From NCBI GenBank assembly GCA_017461725.1, contig JAFTXG010000026.1, positions 1 through 64,000 of the forward strand: 64,000 bases of DNA. Reading direction: 5' to 3'. The notes beneath the pieces are model-generated. The model was not told where the DNA came from, did not search any database, and was given only the letters and a program-made list of their open reading frames with translations. The position numbers were made by a program, and so were the translations under genes. Positions 44,360-52,884 of this stretch are shown here, piece after piece. The stretch is from Lachnospiraceae bacterium (GTDB taxonomy: Bacteria; Bacillota; Clostridia; Lachnospirales; Lachnospiraceae). How positions within the stretch are numbered: position 1 is the stretch's first letter; every line of letters starts with the position of its first letter.

Positions 44360-45673
44360 TTATATTTGTACTCCCTTTTCTCTTAGCACACCCCTAATTT
44401 TTTCAGCCGATAATTCTCTTGGACATTTGTTTTCCTGTATACTTAATGCTGCCGCAATTCCTGCCGCTTCACCGGTTGCCATACAGATTGCCATTACCCT
44501 GTACGATGCATGTGCCCTGTGTGTTCCGGAAATACATCGCCCTGCAGTCAGTAAATTTTCCACCCCCAGCGGTACCAATGCGCCATATCTGATGTCATAG
44601 GGCTCAGCCATTTTGGAATGACCTTCTGCCTGACCACCGCCGGACGGATTATGGATATCAATAAGGAACCACGCATTATGTACAACTGCATCATCGTAAT
44701 GCTTTCCCTGCTCCACATCATCATCGCACATGATATATTCCCCAATGATTCTCCGGGTTTCCCTGACCCCCAGCGTGTCTGCCGTTGTTTTCAGCATACA
44801 ATTTTCATAACCAGGAATATGGTTGCGCAAAAAAGCTATCACTGAATTAATCTGTTTCCGAAGTTCTGCTTCTGCCTTAAAAAGTTCAATCGGGTCAAGG
44901 GAATCTATTCCATTTAACTGTGTGGCATTAACATTTCTTTCCCCTTGATAAAAGGTTCTGTGCAGACGGACTATCGAGACATTCCGAGGTAAAATTCCGT
45001 TTTGTTCACACTCCTTACAAAATTCGGAATATTTCTTCCCATTGGGCAGCTTTACCGGGTCACTGCCCCCAAAACACATGATTGCACGACTTTCATCCAC
45101 ATTATTTATCGTAAATTCCACCGTCGTGGGCTGAGTTTTTCCATCACTCTCCCTGCCAATTTTATATTCACAGCCAGCGAGAAAGGCCACCGTTCCATCA
45201 CCGGTCGCATCAATCACCCTTTTCGCCGTTATCGCCTTAATCCCGCAAGGCGTTGTGACCACTACGCCCTTTAATATGTTATTTTCTTTTATAACATCAC
45301 AAACTGAGGTTTGCAGCATTACTCTAACATTATTTCTAAATAATAAATCCGTTAAAATGCCCTTTGCTTCTTCGGAGTCAATGTGTATCTCTTTGCCATT
45401 TCTGGTTTCTACAGGGATTTCATCTTTATGATTTTGTGCCAGCAGTTCTATGATTTCATCATAGATGGTCCCCTCAGAAACTCTGCCGAGTATAGGGCTT
45501 ACGTTGCCCAAAGTAAGATTTCCTCCTACTGTACCGTAACGCTCTATCACCAATACATCCGCTCCCTGTCTTGCTGCCGCGACTGCGGCACCTATTCCGG
45601 CAGGTCCTGCTCCCACAACGAGAACATCAACCTCATTCAAACATTCCGTTTCTTTGCTGTATGAATATTTCAT
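44360..45673 (-). CDS. FAD-dependent oxidoreductase, PF12831 type (close paralogue of the 18.5 kb gene)
   Basis: This 437-residue flavoprotein has VLVVGAGPAGIGAAVAAARQGA near 18-39, RVIDATGDGTVAFLAG in the middle, TLGVRETRRIIGEY near 315 and LLTAGRCISGTHRAHASYRVMAICMATGEAAG towards the end. It matches the 18474-19787 product almost end to end with the same length, but it is more A+T-rich in codon use, so the two copies are old or have different histories. It lies in the ABC-transporter locus, between a GDPD and an SGNH hydrolase. The substrate is unknown. Confidence 0.9.
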   Translation of the reverse strand: MKYSYSKETECLNEVDVLVVGAGPAGIGAAVAAARQGADVLVIERYGTVGGNLTLGNVSPILGRVSEGTIYDEIIELLAQNHKDEIPVETRNGKEIHIDSEEAKGILTDLLFRNNVRVMLQTSVCDVIKENNILKGVVVTTPCGIKAITAKRVIDATGDGTVAFLAGCEYKIGRESDGKTQPTTVEFTINNVDESRAIMCFGGSDPVKLPNGKKYSEFCKECEQNGILPRNVSIVRLHRTFYQGERNVNATQLNGIDSLDPIELFKAEAELRKQINSVIAFLRNHIPGYENCMLKTTADTLGVRETRRIIGEYIMCDDDVEQGKHYDDAVVHNAWFLIDIHNPSGGGQAEGHSKMAEPYDIRYGALVPLGVENLLTAGRCISGTHRAHASYRVMAICMATGEAAGIAAALSIQENKCPRELSAEKIRGVLREKGVQI

Positions 45674-45761
45674 TTCACTCTCCGCACTTTCTCATTTATT
45701 CTTTTGCGTCCCACCATGTTCTGAATATATTTGATCGCATTTTCGGCCTTTGCCAACGAAT

Positions 45762-46490
45762 TTATTCTGTATCCTTGATTATTCTCAGCAACGCCCTCGG
45801 ATCATTTGCTGTAATTAACGATGCGCCCTTCTGAATACATAAATTCACATCCTCCTCCGTATCCGCACAGTACATATGGATCGGAAGTCCCTTTGTCAGA
45901 TATACATCACAGATCTCTGAGCGAACAATACTCATGGACAATCCGATCTCATCATAGTAATCATAATTTTCAAACTCTTTCATCTGAAAATCCGGATAAC
46001 CCATGGTGCGCGCACCATACCTCTCTTTCAGATATCGAATGATTCGTCCGTTAAATGCATAGAACCAACAATTCTCATAAAATCCATATTCTTTCAGTGC
46101 TTTCACCGTGATGTCCACGGTTTCTTCTGTATACTGCTTGATCTCCACGCCCAGCTTAAACTCAGGATTGATCCTCTTTGCCAGCTCCAACAGCTCATAA
46201 AGGGTAGGAACCTCCACCTTCCCCTTAAACCGATCACCGAATTTACTTTCACAGCAGGGATCCAGCTTTTTGATTTCCTCCAGTGTCATCTCACGCAGAT
46301 CCACATTGACCCCGCAAGTCCTTAGCGCATTGGAATCATGCATGATCACCGGCACCTTATCTTTGGAAAGCCAAACATCAAATTCAATCGCATCCACACC
46401 CATCTCCATCGCTTTTTGATAGGAGATCAATGTATTTTCCGGGTATAAAGCACAGGCCCCACGGTGACCTTCAACATAAATCCTCTCCAT
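45762..46490 (-). CDS. Glycerophosphodiester phosphodiesterase family protein
   Basis: This GDPD enzyme of 242 residues has a TIM-barrel with GHRGACALYPENT near 8-20, DAIEFDVWLSKDKVPVIMHD near 34-53 and GVEIKQY near 114, carrying the metal-binding Glu/Asp and the two catalytic His. It has no signal peptide, so it acts on an imported diester or as a divergent sugar phosphodiesterase. AAGGGAA precedes the ATG. It is spaced 23 bp from the propeller-like gene and 88 bp from the FAD gene. It is only distantly similar to the GDPD half of the 31.8 kb fusion. Confidence 0.9.
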   Translation of the reverse strand: MERIYVEGHRGACALYPENTLISYQKAMEMGVDAIEFDVWLSKDKVPVIMHDSNALRTCGVNVDLREMTLEEIKKLDPCCESKFGDRFKGKVEVPTLYELLELAKRINPEFKLGVEIKQYTEETVDITVKALKEYGFYENCWFYAFNGRIIRYLKERYGARTMGYPDFQMKEFENYDYYDEIGLSMSIVRSEICDVYLTKGLPIHMYCADTEEDVNLCIQKGASLITANDPRALLRIIKDTE

Positions 46491-46513
46491 CTTATATTCC
46501 CTTTCCCGTCCAT

Positions 46514-47704
46514 TTATCCTCTGGTCTTTCCGCCACCCACGGTAACATCGACATTCAACTGCTCAATAATGTCGAACAGCCACAGATTTTCACCGGCAGT
46601 ATTATAACTCAATGCCAGCTTCCCGTCATAGATGGCGCACCCTTCAGGCTCTACCGTTTTCATCGCCGATTTCTCCCACAGCTCCACCTTGCAGGTAATT
46701 CTCCGCTGTGCAATATCATACACCCGAAGCCCGTTTCGTTTTTCCACAAAATGTTCAGCCCCCGGCTGTGCGCCAAAACCAAACGGATAATATATCCGTC
46801 CCTGATACAGTGTTCCGCCCTGGGTACCCCAGATATCATATTCCGTAGTAAACTGACTCTCAATATGAGCTGGAGTCAAAGTAACCGTCTGTCCAAACTT
46901 CTCCTCGTTTTCAGGTAATTCAGGAAGAGTGAACTGAGTAATGATGTAGGCATTATGCTTCTCACTGTCAAACCCAGAGATGGCATCGCGATAATTACCC
47001 GTGGCGGTATCGCCGACTGCAGACCATGCAGTGCGGAAGCGAGCACTGTGTATATAAAGCTTTCCCTCTGTAAGTGCAATGGGGTCGCTGTCGACAAAAT
47101 ACGCCGGCCAGCCCCAGCATGGAACCTCATAGTTTTGAGTATTCTTCCATGTCTCGGTGTCAGAGTAAACAAATCGGCCATCCTTCAGCGCGACCGTGCC
47201 CTGTCTGCCGGTACCCTCGTCCACAAAAGCGATATCATTGAATTCAATGATCTGCACCAGCTGGGAACTCCACCGGCCGGTCTTTTTATCACAGAGAATA
47301 CGCTCCACCGCACATTTAGCAATATAGCTGCCATCCTCCATCTTCCAGCCTTTGTTTCCGATCGTCACATACAGCAACGGAAACGGATCACTCTCATCCC
47401 ATCTCCTTGTACCAAACATTGCCTGATTGCTGTGATTGATATAACATTTTGGATCCCACCGCTCACCTTCCGGACGCATTGCTTCCGCGCCATCATTAAA
47501 TGAGCCCAGCTTAAATACCGCAACCGGCCCATCTTCCCGGTTCGCACTGAGATCAAACAGATTCACATATCCACTGTGATAACACTGTACCACATAATTG
47601 TCATAGATCGCCGTTCCCTGATATGCTGCTTTTTTCACTCCCGCCGGAGGAATATTTGTCATTTCCAGGAGAGGCGTTTCCTTATATGTATTGAAGTAAA
47701 CCAT
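46514..47704 (-). CDS. Predicted beta-propeller protein, paralogue of the 13.7 kb gene
   Basis: I recognise no named family. The start giving MVYFNTYKETPLLEM follows GGGAG and yields 396 residues. It has no signal peptide. Blade-like repeats such as QGTAIYDNYVVQCYHSGYVNLFDL, KLYIHSARFRT and GRIYYPFGFG suggest a beta-propeller. It shares ordered motifs with the 303-residue product at 13.7 kb but is about 90 residues longer, with an insertion around residues 165-230 and a C-terminal extension. Gaps of 25 and 23 bp tie it to the secreted protein and the GDPD. Confidence 0.7.
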   Translation of the reverse strand: MVYFNTYKETPLLEMTNIPPAGVKKAAYQGTAIYDNYVVQCYHSGYVNLFDLSANREDGPVAVFKLGSFNDGAEAMRPEGERWDPKCYINHSNQAMFGTRRWDESDPFPLLYVTIGNKGWKMEDGSYIAKCAVERILCDKKTGRWSSQLVQIIEFNDIAFVDEGTGRQGTVALKDGRFVYSDTETWKNTQNYEVPCWGWPAYFVDSDPIALTEGKLYIHSARFRTAWSAVGDTATGNYRDAISGFDSEKHNAYIITQFTLPELPENEEKFGQTVTLTPAHIESQFTTEYDIWGTQGGTLYQGRIYYPFGFGAQPGAEHFVEKRNGLRVYDIAQRRITCKVELWEKSAMKTVEPEGCAIYDGKLALSYNTAGENLWLFDIIEQLNVDVTVGGGKTRG

Positions 47705-47729
47705 ACTCTTCTCCCTCACCGCGTTTTTA

Positions 47730-49250
47730 TTATTCTCCGTCTATTTCCAGCCACTGGGCATATGCAGTGATCACATCGCCGTTTACTTTGGTCAGTTGAT
47801 CCACCCTCTCCGCATCTTCCATCAGCTTCTTCTCTATCCCGGAAGGTACATCAGCTTCCGTATACCAATTTCCGTCGGCATAAAGCCACTTGCCGTCTGA
47901 ACTGCGGTACAGATGCCAGCCGGTAAAGTCACAGTCATCCTCCCGATAATATTGATTTACACGCAGATTTGTCGCGATCCCGTCAATATGCGTTGTACTT
48001 CTCAGCATACTGAAATTGCCATTAATATTCGACTGGAGCCAGTTGTCCTGCTCTGCTCCATCAACGTTATAATTGTATTCAACCGTATAGATGATAGACT
48101 TCTCGTCCACAATCGGAACAGGTTTTTCAAAGCTGCCCTGCCGATAGTTTACCGACCAGATACCTTCATATTCAGAGACGTCTGATCCATTTGTGTTAAA
48201 AAACAGGTTGAGATTGCCCTCAGATCCCTGATTCTCAAGGAATACACAGGACTCGATCTCAAAAAGCTTTTGTCCGCTGTATCCAATGTGAAAGGTCAGC
48301 GTGGTCGGAAAAACAGTCAGGCGCTGATTTGATGTCACTTTCTCAAGGGCCTCTATCCTCAGCATACCGTCCATGGCAAACACCAAAATCACATTGTCAT
48401 TGCCGTCGCTGTCAAACAACGGTACATAAATCACATCCTCAGCTTTATTGTAATAAAACCCCTGATTTGTCCAGTTTTCCAAATTATCTATCGTATAGGT
48501 CGATCCATCCTCATCTGCAAAAACAGCATTACGGTTGTCAATGGTGAACAGATGAATCGCCGCTATCTCAACCGCTGTTTCCGCCGTGGAACCGCCCAGC
48601 TCTCCCTCCGCAATCTTACACCAATAAAAATCATTTGCATTTTTGATCAGATAATAATGAAACCCGTTGCTGTTTCCCACCCAGCGGATAGCGCTGGCTG
48701 ACAGATATACCGTTTCCCCTTCATCATTGATTCTCGTCAAATTATAATACCCCGCAAAGCGAATTGCCGCGTTTTCCTCATCTAACAAAAGCTTCGTAAG
48801 ACAGGGCCCAGGATAGGAGGACGCTTCAGGATGATATCCATTGGCTGTAAGCATATATTTATTTCCATCCGTTTGGGTAAAGACAGTCATCTCGTTACAG
48901 TGCTGGACTATATCCAGTGCGGCTTGCTCTGTGGCATCAATGCCCGGATAGTATTTGAGGGTTTTTCTCGTACCTTTTTCAACATCATATTGGAAGATAA
49001 CTGCATATGTATTTGTTCCCTTAATCTTGACGACATAGAGATAATCCTCCGTCGCTGCCATCCCCTGCATCCCGGTACATCTCTCGCCGGTTCCATAGGC
49101 ATTTCGGTTTGGAATGGACTTCAGAAACGTCACATCACTGTACGTATATGTGGTGTATGCAGTGTCTTTTTCTGTAAGATGATTTGCGTACACTAACGCC
49201 CCAACAAGCAGCGGCAGCAAACATGCTATCCATTTTATTCTACGAGGCAT
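47730..49250 (-). CDS. Secreted protein with propeller-like part and InlB-type C-terminal repeat
   Basis: Function is not recognised. Of 506 residues, an N-terminal hydrophobic segment (about 6-22, after MPRRIK) looks like a signal peptide or anchor. A long beta-rich region starts with MQGMAATEDYLYVVKI, recalling the first blade of the two propeller-like proteins and of helveticin-type proteins. The C-terminal 75 residues (DFTGWHLYRSSDGKWLYADG, ITAYAQWL) resemble an InlB/Listeria-Bacteroides repeat, usual in surface proteins. It lies between the ABC permeases and the cytoplasmic propeller gene, so it may bind or present the glycan outside. Confidence 0.6.
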   Translation of the reverse strand: MPRRIKWIACLLPLLVGALVYANHLTEKDTAYTTYTYSDVTFLKSIPNRNAYGTGERCTGMQGMAATEDYLYVVKIKGTNTYAVIFQYDVEKGTRKTLKYYPGIDATEQAALDIVQHCNEMTVFTQTDGNKYMLTANGYHPEASSYPGPCLTKLLLDEENAAIRFAGYYNLTRINDEGETVYLSASAIRWVGNSNGFHYYLIKNANDFYWCKIAEGELGGSTAETAVEIAAIHLFTIDNRNAVFADEDGSTYTIDNLENWTNQGFYYNKAEDVIYVPLFDSDGNDNVILVFAMDGMLRIEALEKVTSNQRLTVFPTTLTFHIGYSGQKLFEIESCVFLENQGSEGNLNLFFNTNGSDVSEYEGIWSVNYRQGSFEKPVPIVDEKSIIYTVEYNYNVDGAEQDNWLQSNINGNFSMLRSTTHIDGIATNLRVNQYYREDDCDFTGWHLYRSSDGKWLYADGNWYTEADVPSGIEKKLMEDAERVDQLTKVNGDVITAYAQWLEIDGE

Positions 49251-49347
49251 AATTGATATATTCCCTCCAATCGCTTTATTGATATCATCTGCATCTGACC
49301 ACTCTGCGATCCCTGATACATAAGAATTCTCCGGTCTTCAAGCAGTA

Positions 49348-49378
49348 ATGCCGGGATGACGAACAACCACCCCGGCAT
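49348..49378. other. Stem-loop between ABC permease and secreted-protein genes
   Basis: ATGCCGGG (49348-49355) pairs with CCCGGCAT (49371-49378) in the 206-bp gap. No T run follows on the minus strand, so it is more likely an mRNA-stabilising or processing hairpin than a terminator. Confidence 0.55.
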
Positions 49379-49456
49379 AGTCCTGACAGAAATCATGAAT
49401 CATTTGTGCAGTTCAGAATTACTTGCTGTTTTTAAATCCACTTATCCTTTAAGCTG

Positions 49457-50302
49457 TCAACCCTTAACACCGGAAGTTGCAATACCTTCGATAAAGTATC
49501 TCTGACCCATGAAGAACACAATCACCACAGGAACAATTGCGAGCGTAGCTGCAGTCATCATCATGTCAGTTCGCGAAACATCCTCCATCATCGTCCACTG
49601 GATAACCTGTGCAACCGTATAGAGTTCCTTTTTTACCAGGAAAATCAAGGGACTCATATATTCGTTCCAGCAAGCCACAAAGCTTAATACACATTGGGAA
49701 GCCAATGCAGATTTCGTCAGCGGCATCATTATCTGCAAGAAAATCCGCACATGATTGGCGCCGTCAATCTTTGCCGCCTCCATCAGCTCTGTCGGAAGAG
49801 TCTTGTAAAACTGTCGGAGGAAGAAAATCGCTCCCGGTGCAAACCAGTGAGGCACGATAATCGCCCAGAGATTATTATACAGTCCGATTTTATGAAATAA
49901 CATAAATCTGGGGATGATCGTCACCTCCCCGGGAATCATCATGGTGGACAGCAGCAGCATGAACGCGATATTTTTTCCTTTAAAATCGATCTTTGCAAAG
50001 GCATATGCCCCCAAAGAAGCTACAATAAGGCGAACAACAATCGACATTACCGTAATAAACGCACTGTTCGCATAACCCCTCGCCATGCTGACAACCTCGC
50101 CATTCCACACAGTCGCATAGTTCTCCCATCGGGGCGATTTCGGAATCCAACTAAACTCTTTCGCAAACATCTCAGAGGGATATTTCAGGGAAGAGCTGAC
50201 CATCCAAAGCAACGGCAGCAGAAATAATACTCCGATACCAAAGAAGAGAACGGTCTTCACTGACATGATCAAAGTCTCTTTTTGTCGATAACCAATTTTC
50301 AT
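49457..50302 (-). CDS. Carbohydrate ABC transporter permease (MalG type)
   Basis: This is an inner-membrane permease of 281 residues with about six membrane segments. The start giving MKIGYRQKETLIMS follows GAGGAG. The EAA loop, which contacts the ATPase, is ELMEAAKIDGANHVRIFLQIMMPL near 185-208. The end, YFIEGIATSGVKG, is typical of MalG-type subunits. No ATPase gene is in the locus, so it probably uses a shared MsmK-type ATPase encoded elsewhere, as is common in Firmicutes. Confidence 0.94.
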   Translation of the reverse strand: MKIGYRQKETLIMSVKTVLFFGIGVLFLLPLLWMVSSSLKYPSEMFAKEFSWIPKSPRWENYATVWNGEVVSMARGYANSAFITVMSIVVRLIVASLGAYAFAKIDFKGKNIAFMLLLSTMMIPGEVTIIPRFMLFHKIGLYNNLWAIIVPHWFAPGAIFFLRQFYKTLPTELMEAAKIDGANHVRIFLQIMMPLTKSALASQCVLSFVACWNEYMSPLIFLVKKELYTVAQVIQWTMMEDVSRTDMMMTAATLAIVPVVIVFFMGQRYFIEGIATSGVKG

Positions 50303-50319
50303 TTTCTTTCTCCTCTCCC

Positions 50320-51219
50320 TTAATAGTGTACCCACTTCTTCTGTCCCCAGAAATTAATGGCTGTAACGACCATAACAAGCACAAACAGAATCATTGACAT
50401 TGCCGAGGCCGGACCAAAATCATATTTAACGAACGCTGTATTATATATATCAACCACAACCGATGTATTCGACTTCGTTGAGGTATTCATTGTAAACACA
50501 TTGACCGAGCCAAATATCTTAAGCACTGACATGGTACGTGTGATGACCAGATAAAAAATCGTCGGTGAAATCATCGGCAATGTGATCTTGATAAACTGCT
50601 GCAGTCCGTTTGCTCCATCAATGCGGGCAGCTTCATATAAACCATTCGGAACGTTTTGCATCGCGGCAGTAAACAGAATCAGTTGGTATCCGATGGAGCA
50701 CCAGACGGACAGCAGAATGATCGGAACCTTGGACAGCTTTGCATTGATCGCCCATTTTATGGGCTCAGAAATCAAGTTTAGATCCAGCAACAGATTATTT
50801 ACAACAGCTTCCTCGCGAAACAGCATCCGGAAAACAGCACCAACTGCCACCATAGAACTGATATAGGGAATAAAAAACAGCATTCGCAGCACTTTTTTTC
50901 CGAAGATCCGTCCATTCATACCATAAGCAAAAACAATAGATATTCCGATAGATAACGGTACGATCGTCACAGTGTAAATAATCGTATTCTTCATGGCATT
51001 CCAGAAATCTTCATCCTCAAACAGTTCGACAAAGTTCTCCAGACCTACAAACTTCAACTTGTCCCAGCCATTAAAAAACTTCCAATCTGCCATGGAAAGA
51101 AAGATGGAAAAGAAAAAAGGGAAGGCTGTCAGAACAAAGAAAATCAACATCGTCGGTGCCACAAATGCCCATCCAACAATATTCTCACCTTTTTTTAGTG
51201 AACTGCGTTGTTTTTTCAT
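50320..51219 (-). CDS. Carbohydrate ABC transporter permease (MalF type)
   Basis: This is the partner permease of 299 residues with six membrane segments. The start giving MKKQRSSLKKGEN follows GAGG by 9 bp. The EAA loop is LYEAARIDGANGLQQFIKITLPMISP near 210-235. It lies 17 bp before the MalG-type gene and 100 bp after the binding-protein gene, with a stem-loop between, which often lowers permease expression relative to the binding protein. Confidence 0.94.
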   Translation of the reverse strand: MKKQRSSLKKGENIVGWAFVAPTMLIFFVLTAFPFFFSIFLSMADWKFFNGWDKLKFVGLENFVELFEDEDFWNAMKNTIIYTVTIVPLSIGISIVFAYGMNGRIFGKKVLRMLFFIPYISSMVAVGAVFRMLFREEAVVNNLLLDLNLISEPIKWAINAKLSKVPIILLSVWCSIGYQLILFTAAMQNVPNGLYEAARIDGANGLQQFIKITLPMISPTIFYLVITRTMSVLKIFGSVNVFTMNTSTKSNTSVVVDIYNTAFVKYDFGPASAMSMILFVLVMVVTAINFWGQKKWVHY

Positions 51220-51266
51220 TATACTTAACCTCACATTCATCGTAACCCTCTGCTTCTCATGAGGAG

Positions 51267-51296
51267 ATATACCCCAGCCATTCGGCCGGGGTATAT
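51267..51296. other. Stem-loop between binding-protein and permease genes
   Basis: ATATACCCC (51267-51275) pairs perfectly with GGGGTATAT (51288-51296). No T run follows on the minus strand. It is typical of attenuation or 3'-end protection after a highly expressed substrate-binding protein. Confidence 0.65.
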
Positions 51297-51319
51297 GATC
51301 GCAAGAAAACAGTTATTGC

Positions 51320-52783
51320 TTACTGTGCATCCCGAATCGCCTCATCTGCCTCTTCGGCTGCCTGCTTCAAACAATCCTCCGCAGACATTTCTCCGGAAAT
51401 CGCCTGCATGATCGGGTCCTTGAGCGCGCTGCCCACATCCGCTAATGCTGTCAGATTAGTATCTGCATATGCGGGGAGATCCGTGCGTCCGATTACATGG
51501 CTGAAAGACTCAAAGTCAACCCACTTCGCCGCTTCTTCCTCAGAACCATAAATAAGTGCCAATGCAGCTCCCGGCTCGGTTCCAATCCACTTAGGCTGAT
51601 GTCCTGCCGCAACCAGATACTTCACACCGTAGGTGGAATACCACTTCAGGAATGCCCATGCAGCATCTTCATCCTGACAGTTCAGCGCAATACCTGCATG
51701 AGAGAAAGTAGATACGCCGGACATATAGTTGGTCTCGCCCTCCTCTTCCACAGGATAAGGAGCAAAACCGGTCACCCACTTTACATCGGGATAAGTCTCT
51801 GTCTGATGCAGGAAGCGAACAATATTGGTAGTAATACCGGATGCAATTTTTCCAGCCAGGAAAGCTTCGTTTGTGTAGTAACCGTCTGATTTATACGACG
51901 CATTAGGATACCAAATCTTATCCTCCAGCTCTGCTTTCAGCTTACGCTCCAAAGCCTTGAGTGCACGAGGGTTATCATAACTGGACGTACCGTCCTCATC
52001 GTAAAGTCTGTCTTTTCCGCTTCCCTGACTGATGGTATACATAAAGTAGCTGTAATCCTGAACATCAGAGCCGCCATAAATCTCAACTTTACCGTCGGCA
52101 GCCACTTTAGTCATCGCCTTTGATGCCTCCAGATACTCATCCCAGGTCCACTCCTTAGGCAGCTCGCCAAGGCCGGCCTCATTCCATGCCGTCATATTGA
52201 TGCAGATGTAGTTGCTCAAACCGCCGCAGGGGAAGGTATAAATACTGCCGTCGTACTTATACACATCGGTTCCCCACTGCTCAACCAGATCGATGCCCTC
52301 TTCCTCAACCTTGTCGGTGATATCCACAAACAAACCGTTCTCCCAACGATTGTTTGTATTTCCCAGACCAAAGGAAGCCAGTACATCCACTTCTCCCGCA
52401 AGGATCGCAGTATTTACTCCCACGTTGCCATCTGCTCCGTTGGAGTAGGAGTTTAAGTTAACCGTGATGTTGGGGTAAACACTGTTAAACTCCGCAATCA
52501 GAGCGTCCATTCCCTGTGTGCCCTTGAACGGGATCCAGAAATTGACGGTACCGGACATATTGGTGTCCTCCAATATCCAGCTGGTGTCAAGTGCCCCGTC
52601 ATCCGGAGCATCAGTGGGTGTCTCTGCACCTGAAGTAGGCGCGGATGTTTCCGGGGCCTTTGTTGCCTCGGCGGGTGCCTTCGTAGGAGCCTCGGTCTGC
52701 GCAGGGCCGGTCTGGCTGCAGCCGGTCAGCATCAACATGCAGGCAGCCAACAGCAGCGCAATCAGTTTTCTCATGTTTCTCAT
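51320..52783 (-). CDS. Sugar ABC transporter substrate-binding lipoprotein
   Basis: This is an extracellular solute-binding protein (family 1, MalE type) of 487 residues. The signal peptide ends in lipobox LTGC (Cys near 22). A Thr/Ala/Pro-rich linker (APTKAPAEATKAPE) extends to about 60. The ligand-binding part has VNFWIPFKGTQGMDALIAEFN, WTWDEYLEASKAMTK and AWAFLKWYSTYG. GGAGG precedes the ATG. It is the first gene of the importer. The ligand is unknown; the adjacent GH110-like enzyme suggests a galactose-containing oligosaccharide. Confidence 0.93.
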   Translation of the reverse strand: MRNMRKLIALLLAACMLMLTGCSQTGPAQTEAPTKAPAEATKAPETSAPTSGAETPTDAPDDGALDTSWILEDTNMSGTVNFWIPFKGTQGMDALIAEFNSVYPNITVNLNSYSNGADGNVGVNTAILAGEVDVLASFGLGNTNNRWENGLFVDITDKVEEEGIDLVEQWGTDVYKYDGSIYTFPCGGLSNYICINMTAWNEAGLGELPKEWTWDEYLEASKAMTKVAADGKVEIYGGSDVQDYSYFMYTISQGSGKDRLYDEDGTSSYDNPRALKALERKLKAELEDKIWYPNASYKSDGYYTNEAFLAGKIASGITTNIVRFLHQTETYPDVKWVTGFAPYPVEEEGETNYMSGVSTFSHAGIALNCQDEDAAWAFLKWYSTYGVKYLVAAGHQPKWIGTEPGAALALIYGSEEEAAKWVDFESFSHVIGRTDLPAYADTNLTALADVGSALKDPIMQAISGEMSAEDCLKQAAEEADEAIRDAQ

Positions 52784-52844
52784 GGTTTATCCTCCATATT
52801 TTTATTTATATCAGTGGTTCCTCCACCAATACATCGTATTTCAT

Positions 52845-52884
52845 ACCGTTTGAAGTTCCAAACGGTTTTCCGGGAACAAACGGT
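52845..52884 (-). promoter_or_regulatory. Repeated ACCGTTTG half-sites upstream of the ABC importer
   Basis: On the minus strand ACCGTTTG occurs at 52877-52884 and 52859-52866 (direct repeats 18 bp apart), and its inverse CAAACGGT at 52845-52852. The second and third make an 8-6-8 palindrome. A plausible promoter (TTGGAA, 17 bp, TACGAT) begins at the second copy. This pattern fits binding by a regulator such as the neighbouring AraC protein. Confidence 0.5.
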
